Shown in pieces: positions 1 through 10,033 of a stretch of 64,000 nucleotides of DNA (position 1 is its first letter; each line of letters opens with the position of its first letter). Position numbers and translations under genes: made by a program. Source of the stretch: Lichina pygmaea. Taxonomy: Eukaryota > Ascomycota > Lichinomycetes > Lichinales > Lichinaceae. The stretch covers positions 4,874,379 through 4,938,378 of the forward strand of contig OY730170.1 of the NCBI GenBank assembly GCA_963422465.1, written 5' to 3'. The notes beneath the pieces were generated by a model that saw nothing but the letters and a program-made list of their open reading frames with translations, had not been told where the DNA came from and did no database searches.

Positions 1-1880
1 GTGGTAGAGCACTTATCACAGAAGGAGTAGATCCAGGAAGCTAGCCAGGCAGGTATTCCTTTTCTTTTCAGAATTTGCTGTAGTATCTTGGGGAGAACTC
101 TGTCATAGGCTCCTGAGATATCCAGTGAGAGTAGGGATGCAACCATGCCTTCCTTCCAGACTTTTTCCACTTGGGAGGTTAGAAGGAAAAGTGCTGCTTC
201 TGTGGATCTTCCTTTCCTAAAGCCCATCTGGATATCTGGCAATAGTCCAGCTTCTTCTGCTATCTTGCTTAGTCTGGCTGCAGCAATAGCTTCCATCAGC
301 TTGCCTGTTGTGTTTAGCAGAGCTATAGGGCACCAGGCTTTAGCTTGATTGTAGGTTCCCTTGCCAGGTTTCCTCAAGCAGACTGTTTTTGCACTCTTAA
401 ATCTTTCAGGGAAGTACTCCAGTTTCCAGCATGTTGAAGTCAGAATAGCTAGAGCTTGGCAGAACCTAGGCCCCAGAGCTCTCAGAAATCCATTTGGCAG
501 CTTATCTCTCCCTCCTGCTGTGAAAGGTTTCTTCTTGGCCAGAATTTGCTCCACTTCTTCACATGTTACCTCCTGGGAGAGCTGTATCTCAGAGATAGTC
601 TGGGAGCTTTCTGAGCCTGGTTCTGGAACTAGAGCTTTTGGAAAGAACTGTTGTGAGAAGGCTTTAGTCTTTTCCTCAAAGGTTTTGGCTATTCCTTCTT
701 GTGTTTCCAGGTCAGGAACCAGAGGAAGATCAGGAGTCTTGTTGGCTTTGGACTTTCCCCACTTTGCAAGCTTCCAGAACTTTGAAGAGCTGGCCAGCTC
801 ATGGATTTGGTGTCTGAAAGTGTTCTGTTTTCCATCTCTGACTGCCTTTTTCTTGAGCTTAGTTGCTTGCTCAAGTTCCTCTTGACTTGCTTGCCTTTTT
901 TGCACTTTTCTTCTTACTCTTCTTTCCTCTTTAACCTTGTTTTGGATCTCTTGATTCCACCAGGGAACTGAGTGGCCAGATTGCTTCTGGAGCTGTGTGG
1001 ATTTGCTTGCTATTTCTTGGAGAAAGTTGTCAAGATACTCCAAGTACTCATCCACTTCATATTTGTCTTGGAAGTGGAAGGGCAGGTGTAGCTTCTCACA
1101 CTCTACTCTTGCAAAGTTTGAGTCCAGTGTTCTCCAGTTTCTTTCTGGTTTCCAGATTTTCCTTGGAGGATCCAGGTCCAGGCAGGTTAGTACAGGTCTG
1201 TGGTCAGACCCATGAAAGAACTGAAGAGCCACTTTAGAGAAAATCAGAGAGTTAGAAAGAGAAGAAGAAATAAAAGACAGATCAATAGAAGAACATGGTT
1301 TTTCAGAAAGAGATCTTGCTCTGGTAGGGGTGAAAGGTGCAATAGCTAAATCCAGATTTAAATCTTTCATTAGGTCTTGAAACTTGTTTGCAGTCTCAGA
1401 GTACAGTCTTCTTTTCTTTGACCAGTCTGGGTGGTGAAGATTTGAGTCTGTGAGAAGAATATGTTGTCCTTGTTCTTGTAAAGCATTTTGGAGTAAACAG
1501 AGAAGAGCTTCTGATGCCTCTGTGTAGTTTTCTTGACTTGATGGGGTGAAGTAGAGATTATGTACCCAAAGAGAAGTAGAAGAGTTTTCCAAGTAGATTT
1601 CAAGAGAAACAAAGTCTTTATTCCAGAAGGTAGGATGAAGAGAAGAGAGTTTCAGATTTTTATTAATAAGAAAAAGTGTTCTGCCAATCTCTGAACAGTA
1701 GAGAGGAAGAAAGGAAGAGAAAACAGTTGAAGTGCTTGTTTCTAGGTGAGAGTTTTTCCAGAGCTCTTGAAGTGCAATAATGTCCACCTCTTGGAGAGCT
1801 GAGGTTGCTAGCAGTAGCTCTTGGACTGATTGGCTTTTTTGCACATTATACTGGAGAAGTGTCAGCTTTGTGTCTTTCAT
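1..1880 (-). CDS. LINE L1 ORF2, endonuclease-reverse transcriptase, partial
   Basis: Open without a stop from 1880 down to position 1 (about 626 codons), so the C-terminal part is outside the window. The N-terminal 235 or so residues are an exonuclease-endonuclease-phosphatase domain: QYNVQKS with the metal Asn, IIALQELW with the Glu, TDSNLHHPDW, and SDHRPV near its end. An RT follows, with WRPIALLNTTGKLMEA, GFRKGRST and the motif A stretch LDISGAYDRV. L2 has changed the last of these to SEVYDR. The enzyme should nick the target and prime reverse transcription there. The start is the ATG overlapping the ORF1 stop (ATGA). At both places that can be compared, L1 has Trp or the consensus where L2 has a stop or change, so L1 is closer to a working element. 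Confidence 0.88.
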   Translation of the reverse strand, partial: MKDTKLTLLQYNVQKSQSVQELLLATSALQEVDIIALQELWKNSHLETSTSTVFSSFLPLYCSEIGRTLFLINKNLKLSSLHPTFWNKDFVSLEIYLENSSTSLWVHNLYFTPSSQENYTEASEALLCLLQNALQEQGQHILLTDSNLHHPDWSKKRRLYSETANKFQDLMKDLNLDLAIAPFTPTRARSLSEKPCSSIDLSFISSSLSNSLIFSKVALQFFHGSDHRPVLTCLDLDPPRKIWKPERNWRTLDSNFARVECEKLHLPFHFQDKYEVDEYLEYLDNFLQEIASKSTQLQKQSGHSVPWWNQEIQNKVKEERRVRRKVQKRQASQEELEQATKLKKKAVRDGKQNTFRHQIHELASSSKFWKLAKWGKSKANKTPDLPLVPDLETQEGIAKTFEEKTKAFSQQFFPKALVPEPGSESSQTISEIQLSQEVTCEEVEQILAKKKPFTAGGRDKLPNGFLRALGPRFCQALAILTSTCWKLEYFPERFKSAKTVCLRKPGKGTYNQAKAWCPIALLNTTGKLMEAIAAARLSKIAEEAGLLPDIQMGFRKGRSTEAALFLLTSQVEKVWKEGMVASLLSLDISGAYDRVLPKILQQILKRKGIPAWLASWIYSFCDKCST

Positions 1881-2619
1881 GCAGACATCTCAGCATCAAA
1901 GATCTTGAAGGAGTTAGCTGGTAGCTTTCCTCCAGAGTTGGCTGATCTTGAAGAAAGAATTTGCACTTCTGGGAGTGCACCTCTGAGTCTCTCTGAGCTT
2001 CTGCTTGGCTCAGCTGTTTTACGTTTTTTCCCCCCTGGTAGAGACTGAGAGAGAGGGAAAGACATAACTGGGGGGGGTTGTAGAGCTGGAACAGAGGTAG
2101 CTGTTGGGATCTCATATTTTCCTGGGCGTGTGTTCCATGCTTCTCTTGCCTTCTTGGCTGCTTCCTGGCGTACTGGACAGACACTGGCCCAGGCTGGGTG
2201 AGCTCCTCTGCAGTTGCAGTATTTTGGCTTGAGAAGCTGTTCAGGAACTTGGCAGGCTCTCCTTTCATGCTGGCCTCCACAGGCACCACACACAGCTTTG
2301 TTCTTGCAGAAGCGTGCTTGGTGCCCATAGCCAAAGCACTTGAAACATTGTGCAATAACTGTGTCTGCCAGAAAAGGTTCTGCTTCATGCATCCTGTGCC
2401 CCAGCACTAGCCCACTCTCAATCAAAAGATTGGCTTGTTCAGGGGTAGCCAGATCCAGGTGGAGAGAGGTAACTGGCTTCTTTTGAGCTATAGCCTTCTT
2501 AGACCAGTAGGCTCTCAGGATGGTGATTTGCTTGCTCAGAGATGGGTTGCTGTTCTGGATTATCTGGCGGGTTTTCTCCAGGTCTTCAGGTTGGATATCT
2601 TCTGTTCTGACTCCATGGA

Positions 2620-3057
2620 TGTTAAGGCCTAGGCCGGAACAGCCCAGGTAAGCGAGGGAGAGGTGTTAGTCATGCGGAACAACATCCGACCGATCCGGTG
2701 GACGAGCAAGAGCTAAGCGAGGAGCTCGTCCGGTGGACGAGCAAGAGCTAAGCGAGGAGCTTGTCCGGTGGACGAGCAGGAGCTAAGCGAGGAGCTTGTC
2801 CGGTGGATGAGCAGGAGCTAAGCGAGGAGCTTGTCCACGCAAAAGGATGATACCCCTTGAGGAGACCCCCCCCCTGGGGCATCTGTATAAAGACCCCCAA
2901 AGAGCCCGGAGGGATTAGCTCTCCAGGCTGAACGCACATTACGAGTGACAATAGCAAGAGAGTTACCCCACTTGCTATTCATCTATTGAGTCCCTGCCCT
3001 CCTCGGTCGAAGACAGGACCACCCACATTCTGTGTGAACGTGGACTGGCCTTTAACA
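2620..3057 (+). repeat. 5' LTR of gypsy A1
   Basis: 438 bp, starts TGTTAAGG and ends TTTAACA. The U3 holds about four 35 bp tandem units (around 2694-2834). Each can fold, GGACGAGC pairing with GCTCGTCC. A TATA box (TATAA, 2886-2890) lies 35 bp before AGGCTGAA (2925-2932). That octamer is exactly complementary to TTCAGCCT at 3060-3067, two bases past the LTR. This marks 2925 as the likely transcript start and points to self-priming. Confidence 0.93.
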
Positions 3058-3095
3058 GTTTCAGCCTCTAACACATAGGACACCGGCTCAATGTG

Positions 3096-3938
3096 ATGGC
3101 AGATCCACGCAGCCCTACCCCTTCGCAGGCAGGCCAAGCTCGGGCTGCGCCTCAGGCGCAAGCCCAGGAACCACCTGTCCCTACCACCCTCACCTTACCT
3201 CCAAAGCTGTTGAAGGTAGGTACGCCGAAGAGGTACGATGGATCACAAGGGGGATTGGAATTATTCTTCTCTCAGCTTGAGCTTTACTACAGATTCAACA
3301 CCGCACAATTCCCTACGGAACAGGAGAAGGTGCTGTTCGCAGCTTCCTACCTGGACGGACCGACATTTGCCTGGTTTAATGTCTACCTACGAGACTTCCT
3401 CGACAACAAGGAAGATCCCTCTAGCATGGAGACCATGACACGGCAGATCATTGGGAGATTCTCTACCTTCAAGACCCAGATGAAGAAGACCTTCGGGGTC
3501 ATTGATGAAGAACGAGATGTGGAATGAAAGCTCCAAGCACTACAGCAGACAGGGTCAGCATCAGACTTTGCGGTGAAGTTCCAACAGTTGTCAGTGAGGA
3601 CGCAATGGGGAGACAGTGCCTTGACAGCACTATTCTACCAAGCTCTCAAGGAACAAGTCAAGGATGACATCGCACGAGGAGACCGACCCACTGACCTCGA
3701 GGATATGATCGACACAGCGGTACGCATCAACGACCGACAGTTCGAACAAGAACTTGAGAAGTGAGGCAAGCATGCAAGGCCATGGGGCAAAAAGACAGCG
3801 CCAGCACAAGACAAGTACAGCTTGACACCTATGGAGATTGATGCAACAACACCACAGGCAACAAAGAAGAAAGAAACACAGAAGTGTTACAATTGCCAGA
3901 AGGTAGGACACCTCGCAGCCAACTGCCAAAGACAAGTG
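3096..3938 (+). pseudogene. gag of gypsy A1, broken
   Basis: Starts MADPRSPTPSQ at the ATG equivalent to 55918 in A2. A proline/alanine-rich head leads into a capsid-like region (LELFFSQLELYYRFNT, FAWFNVYLRDFL). TGA codons stand at 3525-3527 and 3762-3764. The second falls at the same place as in A2. The zinc knuckle [14 protein letters not shown] (CX2CX4HX4C) follows at about 3885-3930. Just after it the 983 bp deletion joins the knuckle in frame to pol, so gag and pol form one frame from 3822 to 4625. Gag would form the particle and bind RNA; this copy cannot make a normal one. Confidence 0.9.
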
Positions 3939-6900
3939 ACGAAGGAGACCAAGAACCTACGACTGTGTGTCGACGGTACAACAATCGGATCAGAAGAATT
4001 CGACTTGGTCCAGATACCACATGAAGTTATATTGGGTCTTCCGTGGTTGGAAAGTCAAAACCCAAGGATCGACTGGAAAAGAAGGCACCTAGTCTTTCCG
4101 AAGAGGAGTCTGGCAACTCAAGCAGAGCCAGAGAAAGTGAGAATCAAAGAAATCTCATATGCAGGGTGGAAGAAGCACCACCGGCGAGGGCAAGCCTATG
4201 TGGCTTGGATGAAGCCCCGAAACCATCAACTTTGCACCACGCATGACGCCGTGGGCGAGACTCAGGCACCGCAGCTGCCAAGTGAGTATAAAGACTACCA
4301 GGAGATGTTTGGTGAGGAAGCGGTCGCGACGCTACCAGAACACCAAGAGTGGGATCACGAAATTCCGCTGGAAGACAGAAAAAAACCCACACATGGCCCT
4401 ATTTACACTCTATCAGCAAAGGAGCTTGAGGCCTTAAGAGATTACCTGGACGAGAACCTAGCGAAAGGGTTCATAAGACCTTCAACATCACCGGCCGGAT
4501 ACCCGATATTGTTTGTGCCAAAGAAAGACAGCAAATTACGACTGTGTGTCGACTACCGGCAGCTTAATGCAATCATGATTAAGAATCGCTACCCGCTACC
4601 GTTAATATCGGAAATCCAGGACTGAATCCAAGGAGCCAAGTAGTTTACCAAGTTCGACATCCGAGGCGCTTTCAACCTGGTTAGGATGAAAGATGGCGAA
4701 GAATGGAAGACAGCCTTTCGTACAAGGTACGGGCATTACGAGTATACTGTTATGCCATTCGGCCTTACGAATACACCGGCGATGTTCCAATCGCTTATTA
4801 ACGCCATCCTCCGACAATACCTGGATATATTTGTTACCGCTTATATCGACGATGTCTTGGTTTACACCAATGGAACCCTGGAGGAGTACAAACAGCATGT
4901 CAAGAAGATCCTACATGCGCTCCAAGAAGCAGGAATAAGGTTACGCCTTGATAAGAGTGTCTTCCACGTGAAAGAAGTGGAATATTTGGGGTCGATCCTG
5001 ACAACAGAAGGAATCTGTATGGACGATACAAAGATCACAGCAGTACGAGACTGGCCAACACCCAAAAACCTCAAAGAAGTCCAATCCTTCCTGGGATTTG
5101 CGAACTTCTACCGACGATTCATCAAGGAGTACTTGAGGACAGCAGCACCCTTGACTGAACTAACAAAGAAGGAAGAAACCTTCACATGAGGGAACAGCCA
5201 AGAGAGAGCGTTCCAGGAGCTGAAAGAGAAGTTCACCTCCGCACCCATACTGGCATCATTTGATCCCGGACAGCAGATCATCATGGAGACGGATGCCTCG
5301 GACCAAGCACTTGGATCTTGCTTGTGTCAACCAGACGCCGAAAACTGCCTACACCCTGTCGCATACTGATCAAGAAAGTTCTCTGGCCCAGAACTCAGGT
5401 ACGATGTTCACGACAAGGAGTTGTTAGCGATTGTCGACACATTCCAGGAGTGGAGACCTTACCTGGAAGGAGCAAAGTACACAGTGGACGTGTACTCAGA
5501 CCACAAGAATTTGGCTTACTTCACGACAACGAAGAAGCTAAACAGACGACAAGTCCGATGGGCGGAGCTTTTAGCTTCATACAACTTCCAGATCTTCTAT
5601 CGAAAAGGATCAGAAAACGCACGAGCGGACGCGCTTAGCAGACGGCCTGATATGACGACAGACGACACGACAGAAGAGCGCCCAATCCTAGCGACAAAAG
5701 GACAAACTCTGGTCTATGCTCAACCTCAGTTAGCGAAAACTGAAGAAATAGGTGCACTCCTGACCCTAGGCCACAACGTTGCGGCCACGAACAAGGAAGA
5801 AGTGCCAGAGAGCGCACAAGAGGACGTGATTCGACAACATCACGACAGACCTCTACACAGACATCCTGGGCAAGACAAGACCCTGGAAAAGATCTGGAGA
5901 CGTTACCACTTCAACAGAATGAAGTGGAAAGTGACAGAATTTATTCGCAACTGCGAAGAGTGTGCGAAAAACAAACTGTCATGCCACAAACCCTATGGAG
6001 AGAGTCAACAAATAGACCTCCCAGAAGCGGCTTGGGATACCATCACAATGGATTTTGTGGTGAAGCTGCCGAGGTCAGAGGACCCGGTAACAAAGGTGAA
6101 ATATGACAGTATCTTGGTGGTTGTTGACAAACTCACCAAATACGCTCACCTGATCCTGTGGCGAGAGACAGGAACAGTGAGCGAACTCACCAATGTCCTG
6201 CTCAAAGAATTGGTTAGCCAGTGAGGGCTACCCACGAAGATTATCTCAGATCAAGACAAACTCTTCACCTCAAAATTCTGGAACACGTGGACAAGACAGC
6301 TAGGGATAGACACAAGGATGTCTACTGCCTACCATCCACAAACAGACAGACAAACTGAGAGAACAAACCAGACGATGGAACAGTACCTACGCCACTACGT
6401 CAACCACCGACAGGATGATTGGGTAGAACTGCTACCAATGGCTCAGTTTGCGTACAATGATCAGCAACACAGTGTGACGGGCATGACACTGTTCTTTGCG
6501 AACTACGGCAGAAACCCCCACTGGGAAGTGATGGCGGCTGGAAGTGGCACTTCAACAAACATCAAAAAACTCACTGCTATGCATGAGGAAATGAAGACTG
6601 CAATTGAATCCGCACAAAAGACAACAAGCCACCACCTAAACAGCAAAAGGTTGAAGGGACCAACCCTGGAGAGGGGGGATAAGGTCTATTTGTCAACAAA
6701 AAACCTGCGCTTGAAGCGACCAAGCAAAAAGCTGGATCATGTACGAATCAGACTGTTTGAGATTGAGAAGCGCACTGGAGAAGTCAACTACCGACTGAGA
6801 CTGCCAAAAAAGGCACGGATACACCGAGTATTCCACGTCTTGCTGCTCGAGCCAGCACCCAGCGACGCAGCAATCAAAACAGAATGGCACTTCGAGGACG

Positions 6901-7187
6901 ACGAAGAAGAGTACGATGTCGAAAGGATCCTAGACAGCCGGAGAAACGGACGGAAAATCAAGTACCTGGTGAAGTGGTTAGGATTTGACAAAGAGGAGAA
7001 TTTGTGGGAACCAACCGAGAACTTCAGCTCTGCGATGAACCAGAAACTGGTGGATTACCACCAAGCAAATCCGCAGCGACCAGGTCTGACGGAGACAACA
7101 GCTCGAGAGAAGCCAAAGCCTCCGAAGAGAAGACGTCCTCAAAGGACAGTGGAGCAGCAGCTTGACGGGCCTCCCGTTCGCGGATAA
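3939..7187 (+). pseudogene. pol of gypsy A1 (RT, RNase H, integrase, chromodomain), broken
   Basis: One frame with several stops and no protease core. RT motifs: LCVDYRQLN (about 4540), TKFDIRGAFN, and YIDDVLVY (about 4845), the catalytic Asp pair. RNase H: METDASDQALG (about 5285) and YSDHKNLAYF. Integrase: HHCC-like zinc finger ending CEECAKNK (about 5955), then MDFVVKLP and YHPQTDRQTERTNQ, the end of the D,D-35-E core. A C-terminal chromodomain (EEEYDVERILDSR, YLVKWLGFDKEENLWEP) lies near 6905-7030. Most stops replace Arg CGA or Trp TGG. The last part, from about 6960, differs from A2 far more than the rest does. Confidence 0.93.
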
Positions 7188-7533
7188 CACAGAGGGCCTC
7201 TTGTTCCTGAGCATCGAGGGACTCTTGATCCTTGATGGCTGACAGCTCACGATGGATGGCATCAGCCTCCTTCTGTGAGAGACGACCCAGCTGCCGGCAG
7301 AGGTGGATCTGCCGGGGAAGCAGCTTTGACAGTTGGTCATCAGTCTCCTGCAGCTAAGCCTTGAGCTGCTTGCGCTCAAGCTCCATCTTCTTCCATTCCA
7401 ATTCCGAGAGATGAAGGTCGCAGTGACGACCCTTCTCGATGCACCGACGACAAAAAGACAATGCGGAACTCACGACACACTTGGCGTGGTCGCGATGACA
7501 AGCACCGCATGCGATCTTTGATTCCTTGCCCAT
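7024..7533 (-). pseudogene. antisense Zn2Cys6-like/coiled-coil protein of gypsy A1
   Basis: 170 codons opposite to pol, from MGKESK at 7533 to a TGA at 7024-7026, which lies inside the chromodomain coding region. One TAG (7354-7356, codon 60) interrupts it. Near the N-terminus six cysteines are spaced CX2CX6CX8CX2CX6C, the spacing of fungal Zn2Cys6 DNA-binding domains. A charged, Leu-rich stretch like a coiled coil follows (LEWKKMELERKQLKA onward), then an acidic tail containing FEDVFSSEALASLE. The A2 counterpart keeps all six cysteines, the tail and the stop position although many other residues differ. A role in DNA binding, for example on the LTR, is inference. Confidence 0.78.
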
Positions 7534-7657
7534 TTTGCCAACACGACAAGAGAGAAAACCACGGCGACGAGTTCAAGTTGTCTGGCTTTGGTTCATGGCA
7601 AAAGAGGAGCAGGAACAAAAAGGATCTGGGGACAGAACCCTTGGAGGGAGGGGATAG

Positions 7658-8095
7658 TGTTAAGGCCTAGGCCGGAACAGCCCAGGTAAGCGAGGGAGAG
7701 GTGTTAGTCATGCGGAACAACATCCGACCGATCCGGTGGACAAGCAAGAGCTAAGCGAGGAGCTTGTCTGGTGGACGAGCAAGAGCTAAGTGAGGAGCTC
7801 GTCCGGTGGACGAGCAGGAGCTAAGCAAGGAGCTCGTCCGGTGGATGAGCAGGAGCTAAGCGAGGAGCTTGTCCACGCAAAAGGATGATACCCCTCAAGG
7901 AGACCCCCCCCCTGGGGCATCTGTATAAAGACCCCCAAAGAGCCCGGAGGGATTAGCTCTCCAGGCTGAACGCACATTACGAGTGACAATAGCAAGAGAG
8001 TTACCCCACTTGCTATTCATCTATTGAGTCCCTGCCCTCCTCGGTCGAAGACAGGACCACCCACATTCTGTGTGAACGTGGACTGGCCTTTAACA
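7658..8095 (+). repeat. 3' LTR of gypsy A1
   Basis: 438 bp, same termini and same type of U3 repeat as the 5' copy, with scattered transitions. A purine tract (GGAGGGAGGGGATAG) stands directly before it and would prime plus-strand DNA. The ATGGA duplication follows at 8096-8100, where LINE ORF1 resumes. Confidence 0.93.
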
Positions 8096-9242
8096 ATGGA
8101 TCAGAACTGGAAATCTCTTGGGCTGGATGGTTGCTTCCTTTGTGAAGATAGCTGATACCCAGGCAGGGTTTTTCTCTAGGAAGACTTTAGTCTCTTGGCT
8201 TTCTGTGTTAATAAGGATATCCCCTGAAGGAAGTTTCCTTACTGCTCTGACCTGCTTGTTGTAGAGGCTGGGTAGTCTGTCTTGAAGAGCCTGGAAAAGC
8301 TGGATGTGAGTTCTATTAGCCATGTCAGGTGGCTGGATACCAGGATGTACAAGAACTTCTTTGAGAATTCTTGCAGGTAGAGGGATTTGTGCTGGAATAG
8401 ATTTTTGGACAGCCTGGGCATATGATGGCTTGGCTTCTTGTTTGTCCAGCCGCTTGTTGATATTCTCCAGCTCCTGGAAGATTTTGTTGGTGAGGCTAGT
8501 GGAGCTAGACTGGGCTTCTGTAGAGAAGGAGTTCTTTTGATATTTTCCCAGCTTTTCAGAATAGATTCTGGGACTGGTTGAGTTTTGATCCAGGAGTCTA
8601 CTAGTTTGTAGTCACTCTGGGAAGCTGGTTGGGGGGTAGCAGAGCTGGACTGGGTGCTAGCCAGACTGGGAGCTGGTTGGGAGAGTATAGCTGGTGTAGC
8701 TCTGGTGTTACTTTCTGAAAAGATAGGTTTTTTCTTCTTGGGAGCCATGTTAGAGATTGTTTGGCACTGGTTGGGTGTTTCCTGTCTGCAGAGTACTGCC
8801 AGAAAGAAGAGTCACCTGGTTTCCCAGCAGTAATAATCTAGTCCTGGGACCAATCCCCAAGACTAGACTTTCCTGGGCAGCTTTTTCCAACTAAGCTCTG
8901 GGCAAAGCTAGAAGTATTAACCTAGACTAGGGACCAGACCCCCTATCTAGACTTTCCTTGAGCCAAAGACTCTGCTAGCTCCAGAGTCAGTCAGACTCTA
9001 ACCATTCCTCTTATCCTGAGACTCTCTCTCTGGTTGTGGGTAGATTGCTGGTTGTTGAAGAAGAAGATCGTGGATTCAAGATCACAACTTTTGACAAACA
9101 GGTGTGATTCTCAAAGGTGATGGGTTTTCACCTTAAGGTTTGGGTGGTTTCAGAGAGGAACTCTGCTGTTTTCCAGAACATATGACAAATCGTGGTGTTT
9201 GTCAAAATTGATGGTCCTTGAAGAACGTGGTTCTGGGAAGAG

Positions 9243-9538
9243 TTGACATAAGAATATACAGAGTACCTGACCCATATCTGAAGGAAGATGATAGAGTCTT
9301 GGAATAATATGGTGAGGTCCCAGGCAAAGTTCTATAACAAGAAGTACTTGAAGAGAGTTCAAGAAGAACAAAATAGTCTGGCTGTCAACAAAGAATATCT
9401 GCACACAACACCCCCACAAAAAGCTGGAATACCACTACACTGGACTGTTCAAAGTTACTAAACAAGTGGGGAAGCAGGTCTATCACTTTCAGTTGCTGGA
9501 CAATTACAAGATCCACCTGGTATTCAATATCTTCAAAC
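9243..9538 (+). pseudogene. integrase C-terminal relic of a fifth gypsy family (E)
   Basis: Short non-LINE segment between the 5' ends of L1 and L2. In two plus-strand frames it reads as the end of a Ty3/gypsy integrase: AKFYNKKYLK, then after a frameshift IVWLSTKNICTQHPHKKLEY and HYTGLFKVTKQVGKQVYHFQ, with KIHLVFNIFKH close behind. This matches the usual VWLSTKN...GPFKV...HPVFHVS region before a chromodomain. It is closest in style to, but distinct from, families A, B and D here. It is probably the site the LINEs landed in. No start, stop or LTR belongs to it in the window. Confidence 0.75.
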
Positions 9539-10033
9539 ACTCTTCCCAGAACCACGTTCTTCAAGGACTATCATTTTTGACAAACACCACAATTTGTCAT
9601 ATGTTCTGGAAAACAGCAGAGTTCCTCTCTGAAACCACCCAAACCTTAAGGTGAAAACCCATCACCTTTGAGAATCACACCTGTTTGTCAAAAGTTGTGA
9701 TCTTGAATCCACGATCTTCTTCTTCAACAACCAGCAATCTACCCACAACCAGAGAGAGAGTCTCAGGATAAGAGGAATGGTTAGAGTCTGACTGACTCTG
9801 GAGCTAGCAGAGTCTTTGGCTCAAGGAAAGTCTAGATAGGGGGTCTGGTCCCTAGTCTAGGTTAATACTTCTAGCTTTGCCCAGAGCTTAGTTGGAAAAA
9901 GCTGCCCAGGAAAGTCTAGTCTTGGGGATTGGTCCCAGGACTAGATTATTACTGCTGGGAAACCAGGTGACTCTTCTTTCTGGCAGTACTCTGCAGACAG
10001 GAAACACCCAACCAGTGCCAAACAATCTCTAAC

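Larger units (their letters stand above)
2620..8095 (+). mobile_element. Ty3/gypsy chromovirus-type element A1, internally deleted
   Basis: 5476 bp with 438 bp LTRs at both ends (TGTTAA...TTTAACA) and a perfect 5 bp target duplication ATGGA. It lies in LINE L1. Order: LTR, gag, RT, RNase H, integrase, chromodomain, antisense Zn2Cys6-like ORF, purine tract, LTR. Compared with A2 it lacks about 983 bp (equivalent to 56754-57736). That segment encoded the gag C-terminus, the frameshift site and the protease active site, so A1 could move only with help. Nonsense codons lie at about 3525, 3762, 4623, 4638, 5187, 5367 and 6222. Confidence 0.95.
1877..8748 (-). pseudogene. LINE L1 ORF1, zinc-knuckle RNA-binding protein, split by gypsy A1
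   Basis: Read 8748 to 8096 and then 2619 to 1877. It starts MAPKKKK, a basic N-terminus, followed by a Ser/Pro/Gln-rich stretch, a short coiled coil (KIFQELENINKRLDKQE) and a region like the RNA-binding domain of LINE ORF1 proteins. Near the C-terminus are zinc knuckles: CFKCFGYGHQARFC (CX2CX4HX4C), CGACGGQHERRAC, and a third that has lost its first Cys to Tyr. The gypsy insertion disrupts it. The N-terminal frame and the coiled-coil frame differ by one base near 8570, and L2 has the same break, so the parent was already shifted or uses recoding. The product would coat the LINE RNA. Confidence 0.82.
1..9242 (-). mobile_element. Tad1-like LINE copy L1, 5' part, split by gypsy A1
   Basis: Non-LTR retrotransposon on the minus strand. 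The 5' end is at about 9242, ORF1 begins at 8748, ORF2 at 1880, and the 3' part lies beyond the window start. Gypsy A1 (2620-8095) sits inside ORF1 and is flanked by the 5 bp duplication ATGGA (2615-2619 and 8096-8100). The 5' end is set by comparison with plus-strand copy L2: the two stay alike up to about 9242 and 9539, and only different sequence lies between. The roughly 495 bp 5' UTR (8749-9242) has no ORF. The copy is nearly CpG-free but well preserved. Family placement (Tad1/I-like) rests on ORF layout, zinc knuckles, and an AP endonuclease before the RT. Confidence 0.9.

Noticed and set aside
361-885. 174-codon plus-strand ORF over the LINE L1 region, with an identical counterpart on the minus strand at 12413-12937
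   Set aside because: It is the reverse-strand shadow of LINE ORF2, has no recognisable domain, and appears wherever the LINE is copied.
2694-2834. Regular repeats that could suggest a CRISPR array
   Set aside because: They are contiguous 35 bp units without spacers inside an LTR of a fungal retrotransposon. The same holds for 21310-21460, 54899-55045 and 55528-55662.
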